64,000 bases of DNA from Liriodendron chinense. Taxonomy: Eukaryota > Streptophyta > Magnoliopsida > Magnoliales > Magnoliaceae. The stretch's first letter is position 1. Each line of letters begins with the position of its first letter. The position numbers and the translations under genes are program-made. Location: positions 1 through 64,000 of the forward strand of contig PVNU02003874.1 of assembly GCA_003013855.2 (NCBI GenBank). Reading direction: 5' to 3'. The notes under the pieces are model-generated. The model made no database searches, was not told where the DNA came from, and was given only the letters and a program-made list of their open reading frames with translations. Of the stretch, positions 1 to 9,690 are shown in pieces.

Positions 1-58
1 GAAATTCCGCGGCTGGCTTCGAGAGAAGAAAACCGGAATGGTTGAAATGTGTAACTTA

Positions 59-485
59 CGTGGGGCCATCGTGATGTATTTATTATATCCACACCGTTCA
101 TCCATTCTTTTCCCATACCTTTTATTCACGAGGTTGAAAAAGAGTTAGATCAAAGATTCAAGTGGGCCACACGACAGGAAAGAGCGGGAATTGAGTGCCT
201 ACCATTGAAAACTTCTTGGGGCCACGAACGACTCTGATCAATGTGATGTTTGTGTTTTCCCTTCATCAAGGTCTGAGTGAACTTATGAAGAGGTTAGATG
301 GAAAATAAACCTCACAGTGGACCGTAGGAAGGTTTCAACATTACTCGTTCAACCCCATGCTTTTTGTTGTGTGGTCCACTTGAGCTTTGGACGTGCTTTT
401 TTTTTATTTTATTTTATGTCTTAATCTTTAGAATAATCTGAAAAAAATTGATGGATGGTGAGGATCTAACAGATGGATAATGGTG
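59..485. mobile_element. GGGGCCCACC-family MITE, degenerate
   Basis: The left arm begins GTGGGGCCATCGTGATGTAT. The internal part has the family core 'aagtgggccac...ggaaa' and the mirrored 'gtggtccacttgagctttgg'. The right arm decays into ATTGATGGATGGTGAGGAT. A non-autonomous DNA element with long inverted arms and no coding capacity. Confidence 0.6.
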
Positions 486-579
486 AGGCTCAGAGAAACT
501 CCACACGGTAAAAGTGGGGTTGTGTTGCACGCAATCCATACTTAAGAGGAAAAATCGGCTTGTTTTGTGGGAGCGGTTT

Positions 580-1005
580 GGGTGGATCCCACTGTGCATG
601 ATGTATGTTCTTTACATCCACACCATTCATCCATTTTGACAGCTCATTTTAGGGCATGACCCCAAAAATGAAGTGGATCCAAAACTTAAGATACCATACC
701 ATAGGAAACAGTCTTGATTGAATCCTCATCATTAAAAACTTCACGGGAGGCCATCAAAATGTTTATTTTCCATTCAACCTGTCGATAAGGTAAAAAAGAC
801 CTGGATGAAATATCAGGTTGATCCAAAACCTTTGGTCCGACTAGAAGTTATTAATGTTGGATTAGCACTGTTTCCTATATTATGGTCCACCTGAGATTTG
901 GATATGCTTCATTCTTGGTAAAATACCTAAAATGAGTATTCACAGATGCATGGCCTGGATGTAAGGAACGTACATCATAGTGGACCTCACGTTCAGGGAT
1001 CCACC
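580..1005. mobile_element. GGGGCCCACC-family MITE upstream of the MADS promoter
   Basis: The outer arms are GGTGGATCCCACTGTGCATG on the left and, inverted, a matching GGGATCCACCC on the right, around the usual core (left 'tccatttt...cattttagggcatgacc', right 'gtccacctgagatttgg'). It ends about 245 bp before the TATA box, so it could influence the MADS promoter (inference). Confidence 0.65.
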
Positions 1006-1262
1006 CACCATGGTGGATTGGGTGGATCCGTGGATCCACTGAAACCGTGCTCTTGTTTTGTGAGCTGACGTCATTAGACATGACGTGGACCAATGAGAAT
1101 AGATTTTTCTGTGCCTTCAACACAGACGCGTGTGGGCTTTTTATCTTGCAACTTTTCTTCACAGAATTCTCCTTTACCACCATGAAAATAAAGAGAAACA
1201 CCAACCACCACTTTTCTTTCTGCTACCCTCCAAAACCTCTGAATTACCCTTATATATCCCCA

Positions 1263-1270
1263 CTATAAAA
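1263..1270 (+). promoter_or_regulatory. Probable TATA box of the MADS-box gene
   Basis: CTATAAAA lies about 255 bp before the MADS start codon, with a second TATATAT motif at 1251-1257. The stretch after it is C/T-rich and has no long repeats, as expected for a plant 5' leader. Placement of the transcription start near 1290-1300 is inferred. Confidence 0.5.
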
Positions 1271-1526
1271 CCCCCATGCAGTAACCTAATCCCTGAAAAC
1301 AACTACTACATAGCCCCAAATATCGAAAACCAACAAAATCACGAGGAAGTTTTGCCAAGTAGCCAACAAAAGACACCACCAACCCACCTAGAGGATCAAC
1401 ATCTAATCCCACCTCACCCCTTTTTCTCACTATTAATATCCTCCTTCTCTGCCTTTGATTCAAGCATCCCCACCAACCATCTCTTCTCCTTCCTGTGTTT
1501 GGGTTTTTCCTCTGTTTTAAGAAATC

Positions 1527-2166
1527 ATGGGTCGTGTTAAGGTCGTCTTTAGGAGAATTGAGGACAATGCCAATCGTAATGCCAACTTCTTGAAGCGCCG
1601 TGACAGAATAATCAAGAAGGCCTTCGAACTCGCCGTTCTCTGCGATAATGATGTCACCATGCTAATGTTCGCCCCTAATGGGAGGCTCATATGCTTCCCA
1701 TGCAGCCAAAGGTGCCAAAGGGAAAATTAAAGAAAAACTATTTTTTTCTTTTTCTTTTTGGGGTCTTGAATTTTCTCAGATTTTTTTTTTTTTTTCGTTT
1801 TTAATAGGTTGGAAGATGTTCTCATGCGGTATGCTAGTCTTCCTAATTACTGCAGAGCAGGGTTTGTCATGAACCCTGTTTTCTCTATTTTTGTCTTTAA
1901 AAAATCATTTTTTACTAATAAGTTTGATTTTTTTTTTTTTTTGTTTTTCTATTATTATGTTTTTTGGGTTTTGTTGTTGGTAGAACATGCAAATCTGTTC
2001 CTAATGAGGAGGTAATTGGCTAAGCCAAACCTGTTTTTATTCTCTTCTTATAGTGTTTTTCACATGCATTCTCATGCATCCAATGCATGCATGTATGCAT
2101 GAAGCAGGAAATACTGGATCGCCTTAGGGAGATCCAACGTAATAGAGAAATAGCTGCTCGACTAGC

Positions 2167-2203
<37 letters not shown>

Positions 2204-5200
2204 TGTACACTTGGAATGGAGATGGTGGTTGGATCGGGACCGTCCACCTTGTGGGCTCTGCCTTGTATGGTCTACTCATTCAGAGACCATGAACAGTGAT
2301 GGGACAATCCTAGCCATCTTTTGTCTTACGGACCTTTCTCTTATGGAAGACAAGCTTTAGATGTTTTGGCCTTTTTTTCATTTGAAGGCATCCTATCCGT
2401 TGCATGGACTCCACAGGTTCTTTCTAGATAATGGTCTGCCGAGGGTGGGACCCACTAGGTGCATGGTCCTGATCCATGGTATACCCTGCGAGGTGGATGG
2501 TGGGAAGGGGGTTCTTATAATTTTGGGTATTGTTTTCTAATAAATATGCTTCTGTTTTGCATGTTTAACGGTGGATTTGTGAATTAAGGATTGAGGTAAT
2601 ATGGTGATGTTTACTCAAGTGACTTTATTTATTGTGGTTGTTGTTGTTGCTGTTGTGGTTACTTTCATCATCACCATCATTGTTGAGGCCGGATCCTCTA
2701 TAAAGCTTTGTTGATCCATGCATGCATGGAATTCAATCCGTCCATTATGTTTTCCTCCTCTTGTTTTCCTTGGAGAGTAAAAACACTCATATCGTAAACT
2801 CAGGTGGGCTACACCATGTAAAATCATGCCTTTATCCTCTAATTTCTTGTGTGGCCCACCTGAGGTTTGAATGAATGGATTTTTTTTTTGTTTGTCCATT
2901 CATCCTGGAGCATAGCCTCTTTTTAATGGTTTGGATGGCACATAAAACACAAGTGGGCCCCACACATAACCTGGAAGGTTTTTAATGGTTGGCTTCCCCA
3001 TCCCTTCTGTTCCATGTGGGGAGGCCCACGTGAGTTTTGGATCGTCCTGAGTTTGGACCCTTTGAAGAACCTGAGGGGCCTTACATGATGTACGGCTTCG
3101 ATTTCATGCAAACATCATGGTGGACCGTGCCTTATTATATAATATTGTTATTAAGATTTAGTGTTTTCGACATTGGATTGCTGTCGTTTATTAAGGAGCT
3201 TCAAAGGGAAGTGAGCCGACTCTCCCAACAGCTAGAACTAGTTGAAGCCAGGCTGAGGTCTGAACACACTCTCTCTCTCTCTCTCTCGTCATTTGAACAA
3301 GTGCAGAATGTCGGCCATTCATCAGGTGGGACCCCCACCAAGTTGGCCCTGCAAGTCTGAAAAAAAATAGATGGTAAAATACTGACCAACTGGGTATTAC
3401 TAATACAAACGTGGCCAATCTGTTGAACAGATCAGATTGATTTCGTATATTGTTTGTTAATGGTGGACCTCGCCTGATGAACGGTCCCGATCTTGCACGG
3501 TATCGTTCTTGATGAGATTGTGGGCACCACCCATCCGCACCATCAAAGAGTACTATATACACCAAAATTCGGTGTAAGCGCTATCCAACCTTGTAGCTTA
3601 ATGGTGCTTTCTCTGCCATTGATTGGGTACTGGTAGGAATTATGAGCCCGATCCTGACACGATCACGTCAATCAAACAAGCTGAATGGTGCGAGAGATTC
3701 CTAACGGACGCACTGCGTCGAATCAACGAAATTAAGGTAGATCACAACCGTTGGATCTTACATGTCCATGTATCTTTCACTGCAGGGCATCCAAATGAGC
3801 ATAATTCCTGTGTGTTTTGCTTTCCCTCTACTCGCAGGAAGAGCTCTTCCGGAACCATCTTTCCTCGCAGGGTCAGGAGTTCGTTCAGGTAAAATGTGGA
3901 AACACCAATCGCGGCACCGTTACAGGAGATACCGGCGTTTACCAATGGGTCCCATTGCAAATGTGGTGGGTCCCACCTAATGAACGGCTTTGATCATGCA
4001 TAAGGGCATAGCACTGACACATGTGTCGGTTTGTAGGATTATAATCATACTCGCGCAAGTAGACTCTGCAATCCTGATCTGGCCTTAGTCAATCGTCATT
4101 TGGGCCATGATGGAATGGTCAGGATCGTTTGATCCAAGTGATTCTTTATAACCATAAGCAATCCATTATTGGCCTCACCAAATGGATTGCTCAGATCTTG
4201 ATTGGACCCTCTTTTCCCATAAACAATCTCAACCATCGATTTTACAAGCTTTGATCAGATTGTTAGAATAGTCTGATATGTATACTGTTTTGCATGGTGG
4301 CCACTGAATCGTGGCTGGAATTAATGGACAGTCCAGATTGATTCATTGGACCATCCATGCTTCTCTTTGGAACTGTGAGCACTGGATCATCTCTTCTCAA
4401 GATAATCAACTTCTATATAAAACCAGGTAAGCTTGGACGGTCAGGATGGAACACTGGTCCCGTTCAAAGTAGATCAGGTGGCATTGCTTCCAGAGATCAC
4501 CCTCCATCCCATCAAACACTTCAATGGAATTTAACACTTTGATTCGCGCGAGGGTATATCTGCAGCTGTAAACACCATAAAAAAAACTATTTTTCCAAAC
4601 CAGAAGCATCAACTCGGGATCGGACGATTCAAGCGTTTTGACTCAGAAAATTTGACCCGCTAACTCAGCCGAGTTTTTAAATATTGACGTTTGTTAATTA
4701 GACATGCATAGAGTGGGATGGGTATTTTAAGGAATTAAATTCTAGAAATTGTTGGGTCCATGTTTTGACCTAGGATCACCAGCATGTGTCGTACCATGGG
4801 ACCCACCTGAGGAGATGGTCAGAACCGTCAATCCTCTGGATGCTCTCTGGAGTGGCTTATGATAGTTCTGAATGGACATTCTTTACTAGACTAGAACCGC
4901 TGAAATTATTCTTTTGATGGTCCACACAAGGTTGCAAGCTTCGATGGTAAGCATCATCCGACCAGCATGAGTTTCTTATTGTGGCCCATCTATGTTTCTG
5001 TCCAGGATATGGACGGTTCTGAAGTCCGATCTTGGACCTTCACAGCGTGAGGGATCAAATGGAGCAACAACAAGCTGCTGATTTGAGTCACGACATATGT
5101 AGGGTAGCAATTCTACAATCTAATGGATGGGCTGTATTGGGAATTATAATTCTTGGGGAATTTGCAAATTTATTCAGGGTGGCAATGGGTCGGGTTCGGG

Positions 5201-5458
5201 TTAGCCCGAGCCTGAACCATTTATTAAATGGAGCAAAAACTCCGGCCTACTAAACTCGACCTGAGGCTCATTTCCCTTTGGCCAGACTAAATCCAATTAA
5301 AAGCAATCTAGCCCAAGCCAGATCTGTCATGAGCCATGTAATTGTAATTAGGTTGGGCTCCACTGACCCAACTCGACTCATCACGACCCAACTCAGGTTT
5401 TAGTCTTTTAGAATGAAATATGGGGCTATACGTATGACCGGTCCGGCCCAATTAGTGG

Positions 5459-5489
<31 letters not shown>

Positions 5490-6158
5490 TACATCATATA
5501 TGGTATATATACTAATCATCTCCATTTTTTTTTTTTTTTGTCTCAAGTTGTTGGTCTGGTCAGGTTGGGTCATGATCTGGTTCGACCCAATGATAACCTA
5601 TATGGGCGCGCAGGTCGGGTCGAACCCAAGCCCAACCAGCTATGCATTTAGCTTGGCCTGGAATCGCCTCATAAGCAGGCCCCTCCGTTTACCCATGGGC
5701 AGACCTGACCCATTGCCATCTCTAATTGTAACCAAGTATTCCTTTCTTATAGTATAGATTATCATTAATTAAAATTTTGGTGGTCCATTTTTAGTGACGG
5801 TCTGATAGATAAGAATATCGATGAAGGAAGCATCAAACATGTGGGGCCCCAGGCACTAGAGTACTGCCAGGTCAACCGCCAAGTGGATGAGAACTCGCTA
5901 CCATGGCATCAGGATTACACATCAACTGAGCTTATGGCAATGTGCACTACACCAACATTTCCCGAAATGGAGGTATGAGTCCTACTTACATATGTAAGTT
6001 GTAACTCAGTTCGATACCATCTTTTTGTGGGGCCAAAAATTCCAATCCAAACATCATGAAAACAGGCTGTGATGAACGAGGATATGCTGGCAGGGATGCC
6101 ATCCCAGAAAGAGGAGGGTGGGCCAGGTGCTGACGATGACGTTGGAGGTGCTGCATAG
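1527..6158 (+). CDS. MIKC*-type MADS-box transcription factor (ten exons)
   Basis: Predicted nuclear DNA-binding transcription factor. MIKC* proteins of flowering plants bind CArG-like sites as dimers and act mainly in pollen and other gametophyte tissues (family knowledge). Exons read from the sequence: 1527-1711, 1808-1861, 1984-2011, 2108-2169, 3162-3257, 3637-3736, 3838-3888, 4380-4426, 5795-5972, 6066-6158. All have AG/GT borders and compatible phases, giving 894 nt and 297 residues ending in TAG. Residues 1-60 are the MADS domain (starts MGRVKVVFRRIEDNANR; KRRDRIIKKAFELAVLCD follows). The I region contains RLEDVLMRYASLPN. Residues 90-175 form a leucine/glutamate-rich K-like coiled coil including ELQREVSRLSQQLELVEARL, followed by the MIKC* signature YEPDPDTITS. 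The C-terminus is acidic and glycine/alanine rich. The MADS domain is divergent: NANFLKRRDR replaces the usual RQVTYSKRRNG type. Exons 5 and 8 are the least certain; they were chosen because they restore the reading phase and resemble the family (exon 8 has HWIISSQDNQLL). Slightly shorter than typical family members (about 330-390). Confidence 0.9.
2171..2200. repeat. (CT)n microsatellite at the start of MADS intron 4
   Basis: Fifteen TC dinucleotides begin directly after the splice donor AG|GT of exon 4. A second, shorter CT run (about 3270-3288) lies just after the donor of exon 5. Confidence 0.9.
5175..5724. mobile_element. hAT-like MITE in MADS intron 8
   Basis: Ends are inverted repeats: left CAGGGTGGCAATGGGTCGGG, right (inverted) TTAGAGATGGCAATGGGTCA. 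The inside is rich in GGGTC/GACCC words and contains an (AC)n run at 5459-5485 and a poly-T run. No clear 8-bp target duplication was seen, so the hAT assignment rests on the ends and on similar elements at 61786 and 19644. Confidence 0.6.
5459..5485. repeat. (AC)n microsatellite
   Basis: Uninterrupted AC dinucleotides inside the hAT-like element of MADS intron 8. Confidence 0.9.
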
Positions 6159-6397
6159 GAGAGCTAGCCTCATGGAACTATCTTATCAAACTAGTATAAG
6201 TTTGCTTGGTAGATGTGTCTAATTAAGTTGTATGTATCGACAGTATCTACATAAATAAAATGTGTTGGCCAGGCGGGTCGGAGGTGCTGCATAGGGGAGC
6301 CTCATGGAATTATGTTATCAATCTAGTATGTGTTTGCTTGTTAGATGTGTCTAGTTAAGTCGTCTATGTCTATGGTTATCTACATAAATAAAATGTG
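6120..6397 (+). repeat. Tandem duplication of the MADS stop codon and 3' UTR
   Basis: About 6122-6263 (from GGCCAGGTGCTGACGATGAC through the TAG stop to ACATAAATAAAATGTGTT) is repeated at about 6268-6397. The second unit has a shortened start but keeps GGAGGTGCTGCATAG, CTCATGGAA.TAT, the GTTTGCTTG box and ATAAATAAAATGTGTG. The repeated AATAAA-like motifs may give two polyadenylation sites (inference). Confidence 0.85.
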
Positions 6398-6588
6398 TGC
6401 GTTTTTTTTTTTCCCTCTCTTTCTTTAATTTAGTTCGTGGCATGGTATGAATAAACTCTTTTAATATGAAATAGATAATAAACGATGTTCTTTATTGTGT
6501 GTTAGAATACAGCTTTGTATGCACATTCAAGGCATCATACTAGTGGCGTTTTCAGTTTTGTGGGTTATTGATGTATGCATCTTAAGGA

Positions 6589-7780
6589 GGGTGTTTGGAG
6601 TGTTAAGTAACTTTAGATAAATTACTTATGCCACAAGTAGCTAATCTTGGTTTCTACCTATATGAATATGTTTGGTAAACGATTTACTTATCAGCATGAT
6701 TGGTTTTTAACATTATAAGTATTTATTCCTCAAGTTTGTTTGGTCCCTTCACATCCATCATCCATCATGTGTGGTTAACCTTTGATGTGGATCATTCATT
6801 CCATGGGCCGTACATCTTGCCGGGCCTACCTTGGATGTGGGCCATTCATCATTGGGGCCAACCTTTAATGTGCACGGTCCATTATGTAGGTGGACCCACC
6901 TTTCATGTTGGTCATCCATCATGTGCAGCCCACCATGATGTTATTGCTCATGATGGGGGGCCCACCTTCAATATCTACTACTCATCATGTGAAGCTCACC
7001 TTTGAATTGGACCATCCATCATGCGGGCCCATCTTGGATATAGGCCACTCATCATTAGGGCCGACCTTTGATGTGGACCATCCATCATGTGGGGTCCACC
7101 TTGATGTGGATCATCCATCATGTGAGGCCCACCATTATTAATTGCCCATTATGTGGAGCCCACCTTTGATGTGGACTGTCCATCATGTGAGCCCCACCTT
7201 CAATGTGGGTTGCCCATCATGTGGGGCATGCCTTGGATGTGGATCATTCATCATTAGGAGCCGACCTTTGATGTGGACCATCCATCATGTGGGGCTACCT
7301 TGATGTGGGCCATCCATTATGTGGGGCCCATATTCAATGTCCATTGCCCATCATGTGGAGCTCACTTTGATGTGGACGGTCCATTGTGTGGGCTCTGCCT
7401 TTGAAGTGGATCGTCCATCATGCCCGCCCATTTTGGATGTGGGCTATTTGTCACTAGAAGCCGACTTTTGATGCGGACTACCCATTGTGTGGGCCAATGT
7501 TCATATAGGCCATCCATTATGTGGCCCACTTTCATGTATTGTCCATCCCGTGGGCCCCATCTTTAATGTGGATAGTCTATCATGTGGGGTCTCATTTGAC
7601 ATGGACCATGAGAGAGAGGGAGTAAAAGAAAAGAAAAGAAAAAAAAACTTACGGGGAATAAGTAACCTTAAGCCCTTAAGTTACTTTAACAATTATGTTT
7701 ACCAAACAAAAGAGAAAAAAAATAATAATAAATTAACATAAGTTAAAAAGTAACTTATTTTGTGGCATCCAAACAAGCTC
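6589..7780. mobile_element. PIF/hAT-like MITE carrying a tandem array
   Basis: Terminal regions are inverted: left GGGTGTTTGGAGTGTTAAGT then AACTTTAG; right, read inverted, GCTTGTTTGGATGCCACAAA then AGTTACTT. The same kind of ends bound the element at 37124-38047. The inside is almost wholly a 34-bp tandem array (6755-7610). No transposase is visible. Confidence 0.6.
6755..7610. repeat. Minisatellite, about 34-bp unit with about 200-bp higher-order period
   Basis: About two dozen diverged copies of a unit like 'gatgtggaccatccatcatg' plus 'tggggcccacctt'. Every sixth unit carries a variant 'catcatt(a/g)gggcc(g/a)acctt'. These variants start near 6847, 7049, 7249 and 7450, a spacing of 200-202 bp. 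Open frames across it (repeating His-Pro-Ser-Cys) are products of the repeat, not a gene. Confidence 0.85.
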
Positions 7781-7903
7781 GCTTTGGTTATCTTTTAGAT
7801 ATTTTTTGCTTATTTGATTTATTTTAGTAGTTCTCTTTATAAGTAGAAGATTATCCTTATAATCAACATATTATAAATAAAGGATTCTAGATGGGAGAGA
7901 CAA

Positions 7904-8558
7904 GGGCCTGTTTGGCTGCATAATCTAGATTCTAGAGAAAATCTAAATTCCATAGTTGGAATCCAAAATTACAAAACCTAGAATCCATCTGGAATTGGCT
8001 GTTTGATTGAAAACTGTGTAATTCAGACTATGTTTGGTTGAAAACTGTGTAATCCAATTGTTGCTTGCGGCATGGCTCACTTGGGCTTTAGATCTGCCTA
8101 AGAACTTGACCCCTGGCTTATGATAGCCCTGCAAGACAGACGGCCGGGTTAGATGGCAAATAAATATTATAGTGGGCCGTAGGAAGTTTTTAATGGTGGA
8201 TGTTCAATTAACATTGTTTTCCTTTGGTGTAGTCCACTTGAGATTTAGTTGAACTTGATTTTTTGTCTAATACCCTTAATTAAGCTCTCAAAATGGATGG
8301 ACAACGTGAATATAAAATGCATACATCATAGATGTACAATGCATATATGGAGGTGGGCACCACCCTAGGGGTATTATTGTCAATATTGAATGACCATAAC
8401 CGTTTCTACTAATCCCTACTCCAGCCCATTTAAGTTTCTAGACAGAATCAATCCTATTTGGCTAGAACCTGCTGCCAAACGCACCAGTTAAATTGAATTT
8501 CTCTATAATCTAGATTTTAAGCTGGAAGCAGATTTCTATGTGCCAACCAAGCAACCCT
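7904..8558. mobile_element. MITE with GGGCCTGTTTGG ends, copy 1 of a tandem pair
   Basis: Begins AAGGGCCTGTTTGGCTGCAT followed by AATCTAGATTC and ends with the inverted, decayed form CCAACCAAGCAACCCTAA. It contains half of a GGGGCCCACC-family element ('ggatggcaaataaatattatagtgggcc' core) nested inside. Confidence 0.65.
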
Positions 8559-9195
8559 AAGGGCCTGTTTGGTTGCAGAACCAAGATTCTAGATAAAATC
8601 TAGATTCCACTGTTGGAATCCAAAATTGTAGAAACTAGAGTGGAACTCAGGTTTCATCCGTAACTTGCTATTGGTTGAAATCGGTGCAATCCAGATCGTG
8701 TTCCAACCGTTGCTTGTGGCATGGCCCATTTGAGCTTCAAATCCACCTGAGAACCTTACCCCTAGTCCATCATAGTCCCGCAAGACAGATGGCTAGGTTG
8801 GATGGCAAATAAACATTATAGTGAGACGTAGGAAGTTTTTAATGGTGGACGTTCAATCAACATTGTTTTCTTGTGGTGTGGCCCACTTGAGATTTACATC
8901 TGCCTCATTTTTTGTCCAATGCCCTTAATTGAGATTTCAAAACTAATGGACCGTGGAGATGTAAAACATATACAACATAGATTTACTACGCATTATGCAT
9001 ACATGGAGTGGTGACGCTTACTTCTGTCTCGTTTCCCTTCCATAGTAGCCCACACCATTTCCACTAATCTCGGTTACACTCAATTTAGGTTTTTAGACAC
9101 CTGTTTGGCTGGAACTTGCCACCAAACACCCAAGTTAAAATTGGATTCTACTTGATTCCAAATTTTAAGCTTGCCAACCAAACGGGCCATTAGTT
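8559..9195. mobile_element. MITE with GGGCCTGTTTGG ends, copy 2 of a tandem pair
   Basis: Begins GGGCCTGTTTGGTTGCAGAA and ends GCCAACCAAACGGGCCATTA. It is similar along its whole length to the neighbour at 7904-8558, including the same nested half element, so the nested insertion is older than this pair. Confidence 0.7.
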
Positions 9196-9199
9196 ATCT

Positions 9200-9690
9200 C
9201 TTCTCTTCCCTTCTCACCCCTGTTTCTACATGGCATGTACATATATAGAGAGTTGTACACTCTAACATTATGTTGTGTAGGTTTCTCTCTCCCTCCCTCT
9301 CTCATGCATTCCGGTGTGCATACGTCCAAAGAGTGGTCCAATGATCGGTCGTGCACTCTGTGCTATACTAGCCATTGAAAGAAAGTTAACGTTGACGTTT
9401 GTTGTCACCACTGCCTGTAGATGTTAGGCCGGTCTCTGTCCAGTTTATTGTTCTCATCAATTTCTGAAGCACGTTTGTTGGTTGGTGGGTGTAATGGCAA
9501 GCTCTCTGGCCTTCAAGCATATCATACACGATATTGTTTTTGTTTTTTTTTAATTTTTTTTAATTTTTTTGACCTTTTCCTTCTGTCAGCTAAAGATACC
9601 GTAGTACTGAGTCCTGCAGTGTGTTACTTGTTCGAACATTTCTCCTACAGTACCTATATTTTGGTAAATGTCAGCAGCTGACCAGGTGAG
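9200..9690. other. Intergenic, no recognisable feature
   Basis: Contains pyrimidine runs (CTCTCTCTCCCTCCC near 9283) and T-rich tracts. I see no coding exon or terminal repeat here. From about 9690 homology to block 2 (28420 onward) resumes. Confidence 0.5.

Noticed and set aside
6700..7141. Open frames with repeating His-Pro-Ser-Cys words
   Set aside because: These are translations of the 34-bp minisatellite and have no start context or homologue.
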